A stretch of 64,000 nucleotides of DNA. It comes from Nocardioides sp. URHA0020. Lineage in GTDB: Bacteria; Actinomycetota; Actinomycetes; Propionibacteriales; Nocardioidaceae. Below the pieces are notes generated by a model. That model searched no databases and was not told the origin of the DNA. It was given only the letters and a program-made list of their open reading frames with translations. Shown here one piece after another: positions 17,671-25,635 of the stretch (the first letter of the stretch is position 1; each line of letters begins with the position of its first letter). The stretch spans positions 809,692-873,691 of the forward strand of contig NZ_KK211166.1 of assembly GCF_000620705.1 (NCBI RefSeq), read 5' to 3'. The translations under genes and the position numbers were made by a program.

Positions 17671-18633
17671 CTACTCGATGCTGCGCCGCAACTGCCGCCA
17701 GTCGCGTGGGGAGACGCCGTAGGCAGTGCGGAACCTGCGGGCGAAGTGCGCGGCGTCTACGAACCCGCAGCCGTGCGCGATCGCCGCGATCGTCCGGGAC
17801 TCGCCCCCGGGTCGGGCGAGCTCGCGTCGGGCCTGCTCCAGACGTTCACTCATGATCCACTCAGCCAGGCTCAGCTCCTCGGCCGCCCACAAGCTGTACA
17901 ACCGGCGAACCGAGATGTTGTGGACCTTGGCGATCTGCCCTGGGGACAACCCGGGGTCACCTAGTTCCTGCATCACGTACAACGAGATGCGGCGCTGCAA
18001 CGAGTCCTCCAACGCTCCCCGAGCAACGGAGGAAGATCCCGCTACCGACCAAATTAAGGCCCGGGCCAGTTCGGCCGTGGCCGTCCCCAGCATGGCCGAG
18101 GCCGAACTGCCCTCCACCTGGTCGAGGTCGCGGACAAGGTGAACGATGTGCTGCCGCACTAGGCCGTAAAGCGGGCTTGATTCGAGGCGCTCGATGGCCA
18201 CCCTGACCATCTCCATCGGGAGCCCCAGGGTCTCGCGGTCCATGTTGATCGCGCGGGTAAGGCCAGTGTCTGTCCGGGCGAACTGGTAGGTCGACGTGTG
18301 GTCGGTTAGGACCATCCCCAAGCCGGCTGCCCCCGAGACGTCGCTGCCGCGCTGAATGAAGCGCCACTGTCCAGGGGTCATCACGCTCAACGAGACGCGC
18401 TCCGCGGTTACGCCTGCCCGTCCGGGACCTTGCGTCAGACGGATGCCAGTGCTGGCGCGGCTCAAGATGTCCACGCCGCCCCCGAGCGACCACACGCTCA
18501 TCGTCGCTTCGACGCCACGGTCGGCCGCCTGGTGGGTGATCTCGGCCGAGACGCCCGCGCTTCGCATCACCTTCAGGAGCGCATCCCGGCGCTCATCTGG
18601 AGGAACCGTGCTGGTATCCAACACAAGAACCAC
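17671..18633 (-). CDS. AraC-family transcriptional regulator
   Basis: About 320 residues. The N-terminal two thirds match the AraC-binding-like sensor domain found in many actinobacterial regulators (VLDTSTVPPDERRDAL at the start). The C-terminal 100 residues carry two HTH motifs: RRISLYVMQELGDPGLSPGQ ... VRRLYSLWAAE, then TIAAIAHGCGFVDAAHFARR with the closing GVSPRDWRQ. The GTG at 18633 is favoured because GAAGAGG lies just upstream and the sensor domain begins there; a GTG at 18687 would add 18 residues. The effector is unknown. It converges on the hydrolase-fold gene at 16847. Confidence 0.85.
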   Translation of the reverse strand: MVLVLDTSTVPPDERRDALLKVMRSAGVSAEITHQAADRGVEATMSVWSLGGGVDILSRASTGIRLTQGPGRAGVTAERVSLSVMTPGQWRFIQRGSDVSGAAGLGMVLTDHTSTYQFARTDTGLTRAINMDRETLGLPMEMVRVAIERLESSPLYGLVRQHIVHLVRDLDQVEGSSASAMLGTATAELARALIWSVAGSSSVARGALEDSLQRRISLYVMQELGDPGLSPGQIAKVHNISVRRLYSLWAAEELSLAEWIMSERLEQARRELARPGGESRTIAAIAHGCGFVDAAHFARRFRTAYGVSPRDWRQLRRSIE

Positions 18634-19187
18634 GGCGGCCTCTTCTCGTTCAACGAGTGCTCGGACCTGTCCCCAGCGACCGACCACGTTGAGTCAGGTA
18701 GCCAGCCGCGCACGGCCAGCCCAGCCTGGACCATCCCTACCTCGTCAACGTGTCCGAAACTCGGTCGTAGCGCCCACAAGACTAGTCGATATTCGTGCGA
18801 ACGAGTCGGGCCCGGGCGCCGATGGCCACGATGACGATCGTACGGCGCCCCCTCCCACCCGGGTTCATGACAGCCTGGGAAAGCGAGACCCCGGACGTAG
18901 GTTCGACTCCGGCCCGGAGAGCTCAGGGCCTTTGTGCCCTCGGACGGCGCGGTCGACCCGCGCGCAGGCCGGGCGACAACACACACGATGAAGGGGATGA
19001 AGGCGGTCGCGCCGTGTGTCCACCAGCGAGGACACTTGCGAGCAAGTGTCCCGTCGGAAGTTCGAGTGTCGCGTCGAGAGCACTGAGTGTCCCGCCCGGA
19101 TGCCAGTGTCCCGGCCGGATCACCGGACACTTCGACCAGACTCCGCAGGGCGCGGACCTGACCTCACTCGCCGCATCCCTGCCGGGC
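18634..19187. other. non-coding stretch with GTGTCC repeat array
   Basis: About 550 bases without a convincing gene. Its main structure is the repeat array at 19016-19130. At about 18900 the sequence GGTTCGACTCC resembles a tRNA T-arm loop, but no matching acceptor or anticodon arm was found. The frame of the decayed gene at 19188 stays open through this region; its translation here is Arg/Pro/Cys-rich and not protein-like. Confidence 0.5.
19016..19130. repeat. array of GTGTCC motifs at about 20-bp spacing
   Basis: GTGTCC occurs at 19016, 19046, 19087 and 19106, the variant GTGTCG at 19066, and the inverse GGACAC at 19030 and 19125. From 19046 on the starts are 20, 21, 19 and 19 bp apart, about two helical turns. 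The units at 19030 and 19046 form a perfect 10-bp inverted repeat (GGACACTTGC and its complement) with a 2-base spacer at 19030-19051. Such phased arrays are typical of transposase or repressor binding sites. The motif differs from the repeats of the Tn7-like end at 31.5 kb, so it is not that element's other end. Confidence 0.6.
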
Positions 19188-21076
19188 ATGGCGAACACGC
19201 CCGAGGTCATCACCGCCGCCGCCCAGCTCGCGAGCCTCGACTCCGCCGAACGCACTACCGCGTTCGACACCGCGGCACTCGCGCTCGCCGCCGCCATCGT
19301 GGCAACGACGTCCCCCGTCCTGTTCGCCGACGCCGCTCAGCAGTTCCTCGCCTCAACCGCCCTACTTGAGGCCGCTGGTGAGCGCCTGGCTAAGGACGTC
19401 CTCGACCAGGCCACCGCCCCGGCCACCTCGACCGGCCCGGGGGTGGTCCGTGCGGCCGACGCGCTAGAGGTGGCCACCCAACTGCGCCTCGGAGGCTGGA
19501 CGGCCCGCTGGGACCTGTTCGCGCTGCTCATCGAGTACGACGGCACCGGACCCACCTCGTACACGCGCGCTGCCCTGCGCGCGGTCCAGGCGTGCTTCGA
19601 GCAGTGGCCAGAGGCCGGCGACCTTCTCGCTGTCGCGCATCGCATCGCAGACCTCAGCGACGACACCGGCACGGACCAGGGCGATGACCAGTCCGGGTCG
19701 CCCTCCGACGTCGGCGTGATGCTCGCCCGCACCGAGCTCCTTCAGGCCCTCCGCGCTGACGGCCCCGACGCCGCCGTACGCCACATCGACGACGCCCTCG
19801 CCGCCCTCGCCGCCGCGCTCACCCACGACGACCGCCCCGACGCACACGTCACCGCGAACATCGCCCGACTCCTGCGAGGACTCATCGAGACCCAGAGCGT
19901 CGACCCGGCCGTCGCCGCCGACCTCGGCGACGGCGTCCGCGAGCTCCGGCACCTGTGCTACTCCCGCGGGCACTGGACCGGGGATGTCGCCGCGACCACG
20001 TGGGCGGCCTGGTCGCTCCTCGCCGACCGGCTGACCACCGCACGACAGAACCTCGACGAACCGTCCTGGCTGCACGCCGTGCCCGTCATCAACAACCTTG
20101 TCGACCTGTACCGCGTCAGCGGCTCCTACACCGGGTTGCGCTGCGACGACGACGGTCGCGCCGTCCAGGTCCTGGTCGCCCCCGTCATCGAGAACGGGTT
20201 CGCCGACGAGGTCGGACTCATGAACGTCCTGAGACAGCGTGTCGCTGAGATGGAAGCCGCCGCCGAAGACGGAACGGCGTCCGAGACCGAGCTCGCCGAC
20301 CTCCCGGCCGCGATCGAGATCCGCGACGCGGCCGCACGGCGCCTGGCCGCGGGGATGCCCGTCCACGACCCAAAAGAGAGCGCCGGCGCCGAGCCGCCGG
20401 CTGACCACAGCACCGACACCCCACCGAGAAGGACGCCGAGGACCGTCTCTGGGAGGTCGCACGCCGCCGGCACCGCACCAAGCTCGCCAGCGCGTCACTG
20501 CCCGTGAACCAGGCCCTCCAGCAGATCTGGACCGACCTGGACGCCTCCACGCCTCCACCGACTACCGCACCCTCGACGGCCTGGCTGACGCCGTAGACCT
20601 GGGGTCACCGCACTCCTCATGGCGTTCCTGTTCGACCGGTCCTCGGTCGGTCCCAGCGAAGCGCCGTCCCTGTACAACCCCGCCGCCAGCGAAGAAGACC
20701 TCGCTCGCGACCTGCGCACCTTCGTCCGAGGCAGTGGCTACCTCAACGGCGTCGACACCGAAGTCCGCCACGTCGGCGGCGGCCGCGTCGACATGTGGTT
20801 CGCGTTCCCCGGGTTAAACCTGTACGTCGAGCTCAAGCAGGATTCGACCGAGGAGCCCGTGCCGGACAAGTCGTCGTACCTGAATCAAGCCGCCGCGTAC
20901 GAGCCGAGCCCCGCATCGGGTTCCTGCTCGTGCTGAAGAAGACCCCGAAGAAGACGCCCGCGGTGTCGGTGAACGACTGGGCCCAGGTGGTCGAGGTCAG
21001 CGACGCCGAAGGCGCACCACGCCACGTGATCGCGATGACGCTCGCCGGAGCCCGCACCGTCCCCTCCGACATGTGA
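19188..21076 (+). pseudogene. decayed gene, C-terminal PD-(D/E)XK nuclease-like domain
   Basis: From the ATG at 19188 about 400 residues of helical, Ala-rich protein read well, then coding character changes frame. A coherent protein can be followed by shifting frame near 20410, 20540, 20590 and 20905, each time as if one base had been lost. The pieces include EDRLWEVARRRHRTKLA, TDYRTLDGLADAVDLG, VTALLMAFLFDRSSVGPS and, at the end, VDMWFAFPGLNLYVELKQD followed by IGFLLVLKKTPK. The D ... E-L-K pattern between two beta strands is that of PD-(D/E)XK nucleases. The joined product would be about 630 residues. All shifts fall near G/C runs, so real decay or sequencing error are both possible. Confidence 0.6.
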
Positions 21077-21459
21077 CCGGCGCAGAAGGGCGAGGCTTCC
21101 CGGCGGCGCTGCTCGGACGCCACCGGACCACTACGACGACCATGCCCATCTGAGGTGCTACCTGCAGTCCCCCCAAAGCGCCTGAAGTCCGAGGACCCCC
21201 AGGTCCAGCCGGGACACTGCGGATTCCGATGGGGTCACTCCGGCCGGCAGGGGCCGCGACGGCAACCCCTGGACCCATGGGCTCCGTCGGGTATCGTTGA
21301 TGCCGAGGCGGGCTGGACTGCCTCTCTCCAAGTCTGAGTCCCCACGCGACGACGACGCCGAGGACAACGGGTGCCGATCCAGTAAGGCAGGACCAGTCGA
21401 GACGCTCTCTCATGTCAGGGCTGGCAAGCGTGGGTTGCGAGCCCGGAACAGAGATTGAG
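21077..21459. other. intergenic region, no gene seen
   Basis: The 383 bases lie between the decayed nuclease-like gene and the YozE/zinc-ribbon gene. No protein-like frame, tRNA or strong palindrome was found. It presumably carries the promoter of the downstream gene. Confidence 0.45.
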
Positions 21460-22614
21460 ATGTCCTCGAACAACCACGCCTACAACCGCGAGCTCCAGCA
21501 GGACGCGCGGTCCTGGGCAGCATTCACAGGATCGAAGTACACCGCCGCGCTGCGGCAGATGACGTCGCCCTTCACCCAGGGGCTCCTCGGGGACCGGCCG
21601 AGCGCGCGCCACCTGATTTCTGTCTTGGACCAGCACCCGCTGGTCGGGACGGACGACGATGGGCCTTCCCTCAGTGACAACGGCTTCTACGCGGATGACC
21701 CGTGGCGCTTCAACGGCCAGACCGACTTCGTCGAGCTCGTCCTCGTCGTCGAGATGCTCCGCATGTTCACCCCGACGGTCGCCGGCCAGGAACCCGAGCT
21801 CAGCAGCTACAAGCTGAAGCACACCGCCGAGCAGTTCCTACGCCCTCACTGCGACTACGTGTCGAACGGACGCCTGATCTGGGCCGCCGCCGCGCTGGGG
21901 CTGGACCTCGTTGACCGCGGTGGCAGCTTGAACCTCTCGGTCGGGGTGTCCGAACGCGAGCACCACTACCTGCGGCGCCTGACGGGGTCGGGGCAGGAGC
22001 GACCGCGTGGCCACCAGTTCCGCCCTCCCGGGCTGCTCCACCTGCAGGATGCGCTGGCCCGGTGTGCTGCCGGCGGACCGCTGACGGGGGCCTGGGTTCG
22101 ACCGGCGTCCGCGCAGGTCGGGGCTCCGTTCCACGACTGGCTGACTGCGCAGGTTGGCCGTCCGGACCCGGTCGGTGACATCGCGAACGACTACACGGCC
22201 GGCGTGCGCGACAGCGACCACCCCATCGCCAGCACGCCCGGTGAGCTGCTGTCGCTCCTGTACGACGTCGAGCCGTCGCCGTCGTTCTACGACGCGGCCG
22301 TCGCCGCGATCGCCGAATGGATGGCCACCTCGCCCGAAGCGGCACCCATCCGTACAGACCTCGTCACCCGCGACGCGCACGAAGTCGCCGGCTGGGGGGC
22401 GGGGCCCGGTGACATCGAGGTCTACCGATACCGGTGCCCATGCGGCTTCGGCGAGATCGTCGAGGAGCACGACAACACTCCTGGGTTCCGCGAGCACGAC
22501 GTACACATCAGGTGCGACAGGTGCCGGGAGGAGTGGCTCTTCGCAGCGGGTTTGCCCGTCCGCGGGTGGGGGCTGGTGCCCGCTATCGGGGCCGGGCGGG
22601 CACAGGCCGGGTAA
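21460..22614 (+). CDS. uncharacterised protein, YozE-like segment and C-terminal zinc ribbon
   Basis: About 384 residues from the ATG at 21460 (an ATG at 21412 would add 16). The N-terminal part (ARSWAAFTGSKYTAALRQM, then GLLGDRPSARHLI) is predicted helical and resembles a module seen in actinobacterial accessory proteins. Residues about 223-288 (PFHDWLTAQVGRPDPVGDIA and onwards) follow the pattern of the YozE SAM-like fold. The C-terminus holds a CPCG ... CDRC four-cysteine ribbon. Nothing shows an enzymatic site. It lies 178 bp upstream of the Tn7-like operon on the same strand and may be cargo or an accessory transposition factor. I do not recognise a function. Confidence 0.65.
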   Translation: MSSNNHAYNRELQQDARSWAAFTGSKYTAALRQMTSPFTQGLLGDRPSARHLISVLDQHPLVGTDDDGPSLSDNGFYADDPWRFNGQTDFVELVLVVEMLRMFTPTVAGQEPELSSYKLKHTAEQFLRPHCDYVSNGRLIWAAAALGLDLVDRGGSLNLSVGVSEREHHYLRRLTGSGQERPRGHQFRPPGLLHLQDALARCAAGGPLTGAWVRPASAQVGAPFHDWLTAQVGRPDPVGDIANDYTAGVRDSDHPIASTPGELLSLLYDVEPSPSFYDAAVAAIAEWMATSPEAAPIRTDLVTRDAHEVAGWGAGPGDIEVYRYRCPCGFGEIVEEHDNTPGFREHDVHIRCDRCREEWLFAAGLPVRGWGLVPAIGAGRAQAG

Positions 22615-22765
22615 CGCCTGGCCGTTCACGGTGAGCGCTGGACGCGGCGGGATGGCAGTCACACCGGGGAGCCCGCCGCGTCCATCCACGACCAGATCGC
22701 ATACACGCAACGGTCCGCGGACCCGGTGAGGTACAGACCACCCCCCATTGGTGCTTCCCGGTTCT

Positions 22766-22781
22766 GTATAGAGGTCTATAC
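22766..22781. promoter_or_regulatory. palindrome before the transposition operon, candidate operator
   Basis: GTATAGA-GG-TCTATAC is a perfect 7-bp inverted repeat with a 2-base spacer. It is A/T-rich in a G/C-rich setting and ends 11 bases before the first start codon of the tniQ-tnsABC-tniQ operon. It overlaps a possible -10 element. A repressor site controlling transposition is the likely role, by inference. Confidence 0.5.
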
Positions 22782-22792
22782 GTTGCGTTCTC

Positions 22793-24826
22793 GTGCCAAC
22801 TTCCCCCTCTGGCGCAGCGTCCTCGACGCCGCCTCCTCGACCGTTCCTCCCACCCCCGGGGCAGCCCGGACCCGGCCGCCATCCGCTGCCCGCAGTTGTG
22901 CGTCTCCCGTTGGTGACCACACCGGTCGCCGGCGAGTCGATGTGGTCATGGCTCCACCGCTACAGCACCGACATCGACTGCCCGACCGGCGTCCTTGCTG
23001 ATCGCCTTGGACTCCCCCTCCGTCCCGACGGCACTGTCACTCGCGTCCGCCTGTTCGGCATCCACCTCCCACGCGCCTCGACCACGCACCTCACCGAAGC
23101 GACCGGACTGCCTTCCGAATCGGTCGATGGTTTGCAGCTGTCGAGGTTCCACGGCACCGGACTCGACCTCAGCAGGCTTGACCCGTCGAACGAGAGGTCT
23201 CTGACCCAGGTCGTGAAGCACCAATGGCTCTTACCGCACGCCTCCCGAGTGTGCGCACGCTGCCTTGCGGAGGACCCGACGGTGTGGCCGTTGTGGTGGA
23301 AGCTCGGATACGCAGCCGCTTGTCCGCGACACGCGGTGCTGCTTCTCGATGAGTGCCCGACCTGCCGCATACCGTTCACTCGTGGGTATCGCCGCCACCC
23401 GCGCGCACTCAGCCGGGACTATCTGGTCGATGTCGCGGTGTGCGGAAGCGGCTCCTTCCATGACCCGTGCGACCAGCTGTTGTGCCAGCTGCCGCAACAC
23501 CGGATCAGTGCCGGCCTCGTTGCCGCACAGCTCGCCGTGCTCGACGCGTTGGGCGTCACCCACGAGCCAGGGACTCGGGCGATGCCGCCGACACGATCGG
23601 CGAAGCGTCCAGCCGGAAGAGCCCGGGACGCGCTGACGATGACAGGCCGCGTCCCCCCTCCCCAGGAGCTCGCCAACGGCGAGATGGACGCAGCCACCAG
23701 GTTCGCCGCCCTGCGCGACCTGGCTGCCATGACGCTGGCGTGCGGCGCGGCCACCGACCCGAACTCCCTGTTTGCGCTGCCCCGGGCTACCCACGACGCT
23801 CCACCGGCCCGGACACGGACCGCACAGGTCAACGACGACGCTCTGGCTGCCGCTCTGGAGACCGTGTGGCACCGAGACCGTGACGACCTGGCGCCCAGGG
23901 TCCTCTACCGCAGCAGCCCAGCGACTGCCGCTCTAGCGGGCGCGTTGCTGCTCGCCACCCGTTCAGCGATGAGCGCGGCCAGTCACGACGAACTGGCCGA
24001 AGCCGCAGCACCGGTCACCCTCGCCTACCTCGCGAGCCGGGACTGGAACAAGCACGACCCGCTCCGCTGGTCTGGATCCTGCGAACCGATCGCGAGAATC
24101 GTGAGGCAGCTCAACCGTCCGCGTCGTGGGCGCATCGTGGACGCCCGGCGACCATCGCCAGGTCTCGCGACCGGTGCCGGAACCCGGAGCGACGCAACCG
24201 CGCTGCGCGTCACAGGCGACTCAGCCCGGTTCGTGCCGCAGCTGATGCCAACCGACCTGTACCGAGCTCACGTCGCCGACCACCTGGACGAGGTTGCCGA
24301 CGCCACGGGCCGCTGCCTGGCATCCATCGCGGCCGCACGACTCCTCGGCGCAAGCAGCTGGCGCGCCGCCGCCACGCTTCTCGGCATCCCGGAACCTCGC
24401 GGTCGCCGCGCCATCGAACGAGTGCGGAAAGTCGCTGACGCCGACCAGTTCTGGGCCGGAGTCGCCGCGTGCCTCGACGCGCTCGGTGCTGCCGGCGACG
24501 ACTACCGCGCCGCCGAGCGTCGCCTGAGCACGCTCGCGGCAGTGCCGTACCGAGAGTGGCAGCGGCTCTGCCGGCCGCATAATGTCGTCGCGACTCAGCA
24601 GCGCGCCCAGCACGCCGCCGTGTACCTCTGGGAGCGGGTCGCCGGAGCCGACTGGCGTGACTCTCCTGCCCTTGAGGACGGCTGGTGGCCGAGAACAACC
24701 CGGGAGTCTCGGCATGAGGGGCAACGTAGGTTCGCCCTCCAGATTCCGTCCGGGCTCCGCGCGGACCTCGAGAAGTGGGCATCCACCGATACCCCGCGAC
24801 GCAGCGCTGGTCGGGCCGCCGCATGA
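22793..24826 (+). CDS. tniQ: TniQ/TnsD-family target-selection protein 1
   Basis: A 677-residue TniQ-family protein. After a Pro-rich leader the core begins RLPLVTTPVAGESMWSWLHR, the family's usual opening. The zinc-finger block follows: CARC (C154, C157), then CPRH (C177, H180) and CPTC (C188, C191). The long C-terminal half is helical and resembles the other TniQ of this operon near its end (YLWERVAGADW versus WVWESITGGDW). TniQ/TnsD proteins bind target DNA and recruit TnsC. The start is uncertain: the GTG at 22793 has no clear ribosome-binding site and a GTG at 22898 is an alternative. It overlaps tnsA by 4 bp (ATGA). Confidence 0.85.
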   Translation: MPTSPSGAASSTPPPRPFLPPPGQPGPGRHPLPAVVRLPLVTTPVAGESMWSWLHRYSTDIDCPTGVLADRLGLPLRPDGTVTRVRLFGIHLPRASTTHLTEATGLPSESVDGLQLSRFHGTGLDLSRLDPSNERSLTQVVKHQWLLPHASRVCARCLAEDPTVWPLWWKLGYAAACPRHAVLLLDECPTCRIPFTRGYRRHPRALSRDYLVDVAVCGSGSFHDPCDQLLCQLPQHRISAGLVAAQLAVLDALGVTHEPGTRAMPPTRSAKRPAGRARDALTMTGRVPPPQELANGEMDAATRFAALRDLAAMTLACGAATDPNSLFALPRATHDAPPARTRTAQVNDDALAAALETVWHRDRDDLAPRVLYRSSPATAALAGALLLATRSAMSAASHDELAEAAAPVTLAYLASRDWNKHDPLRWSGSCEPIARIVRQLNRPRRGRIVDARRPSPGLATGAGTRSDATALRVTGDSARFVPQLMPTDLYRAHVADHLDEVADATGRCLASIAAARLLGASSWRAAATLLGIPEPRGRRAIERVRKVADADQFWAGVAACLDALGAAGDDYRAAERRLSTLAAVPYREWQRLCRPHNVVATQQRAQHAAVYLWERVAGADWRDSPALEDGWWPRTTRESRHEGQRRFALQIPSGLRADLEKWASTDTPRRSAGRAAA

Positions 24827-25635
24827 GTTCGACTCGTGGTGCCACCACCGACACCACGACCCTTGGCGATCCGGAGCGACGGCGCGTCGTTGACCACGTC
24901 CGCGTGATGTCGCTGACGTGGTGCGGAGAGGACGCCCGTCTCGTCACGGCCGCACCCTCACCGGCCGTGGCTGAACAGATTCGGCCGTTCCTGCCTGCGC
25001 GGGAGGTCATGGACTACGCGGGTTCAAGACACACGCCCGGCGACTACTACTCCCACACCGACGACGAACTCCTGCGCTACGAGTCCTGGAACGAATGCCG
25101 GTGGCTGCGCATCCTCGACTTCGACCCTCACATCACCTACCTGGTGGCGCAGCCGCTCACCATCGAAGGTTTCGACATCGAAGGCACCCTCACCGCGACG
25201 CCTGACATCTACGCAGAGACTCGCGACGGCGAACGGCTCGTCATCGACCCCCACGTCTCCGAACTCGACATGCTCGACCCGAAGGACGCCATCAGGGCTG
25301 CCCGAAGAGCACGTCTGGTCGGGGCCACGTGCGAGTACCTCGGATGGACGTACTACCCAGTCGAAACGCCGCCGCAACCCCTCGCCGCGAACACCGACTT
25401 CCTCGCCGACTTCGCCCGCGACATCGGCTACGACCCCGTCCGGCCGACCATCCTCCAGGCCGCACACCGAGCCACAACCCTCAGCGACCTGTGGAAGCAG
25501 CTCGGCATGACCCTGGGCAACCACCCCCTCGTGCCGTCCTGCACCTACCACCTCCTGTGGACGCACGAGCTCACCTTCGACCGGAACGAACGGCTGAGCA
25601 CTCAGACCATCGTGAGGAGTACCAGTGACCACTGA
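24823..25635 (+). CDS. tnsA: TnsA-like transposase endonuclease subunit
   Basis: A 270-residue protein. The ATG overlaps the stop of tniQ1 (ATGA), which fixes the start. Residues 84-147 follow the TnsA nuclease pattern: RYESWNECRWL (E87), LDFDPHITYLVAQP, ATPDIYAE (D128) and GERLVIDPH (D142, H144). In Tn7 TnsA the third catalytic residue is a Lys two residues after the last acidic position; here that place is His. TnsA cleaves the 5' ends of the transposon and works with TnsB. If this copy is inactive the element would move by cointegrate formation. The C-terminal 100 residues probably contact TnsC. The identity is supported by position and motif. Confidence 0.78.
   Translation: MSSTRGATTDTTTLGDPERRRVVDHVRVMSLTWCGEDARLVTAAPSPAVAEQIRPFLPAREVMDYAGSRHTPGDYYSHTDDELLRYESWNECRWLRILDFDPHITYLVAQPLTIEGFDIEGTLTATPDIYAETRDGERLVIDPHVSELDMLDPKDAIRAARRARLVGATCEYLGWTYYPVETPPQPLAANTDFLADFARDIGYDPVRPTILQAAHRATTLSDLWKQLGMTLGNHPLVPSCTYHLLWTHELTFDRNERLSTQTIVRSTSDH

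Noticed and set aside
18890..18925. tRNA T-arm-like sequence GGTTCGACTCC, possible tRNA gene or attachment site
   Set aside because: No matching acceptor stem, anticodon arm or D arm could be found upstream, and no integrase gene is nearby.
19016..19130. GTGTCC array as the left end of the Tn7-like element
   Set aside because: The repeat unit differs from AGTTGACGG at the right end, and the flanking DNA to the left is not tadA.
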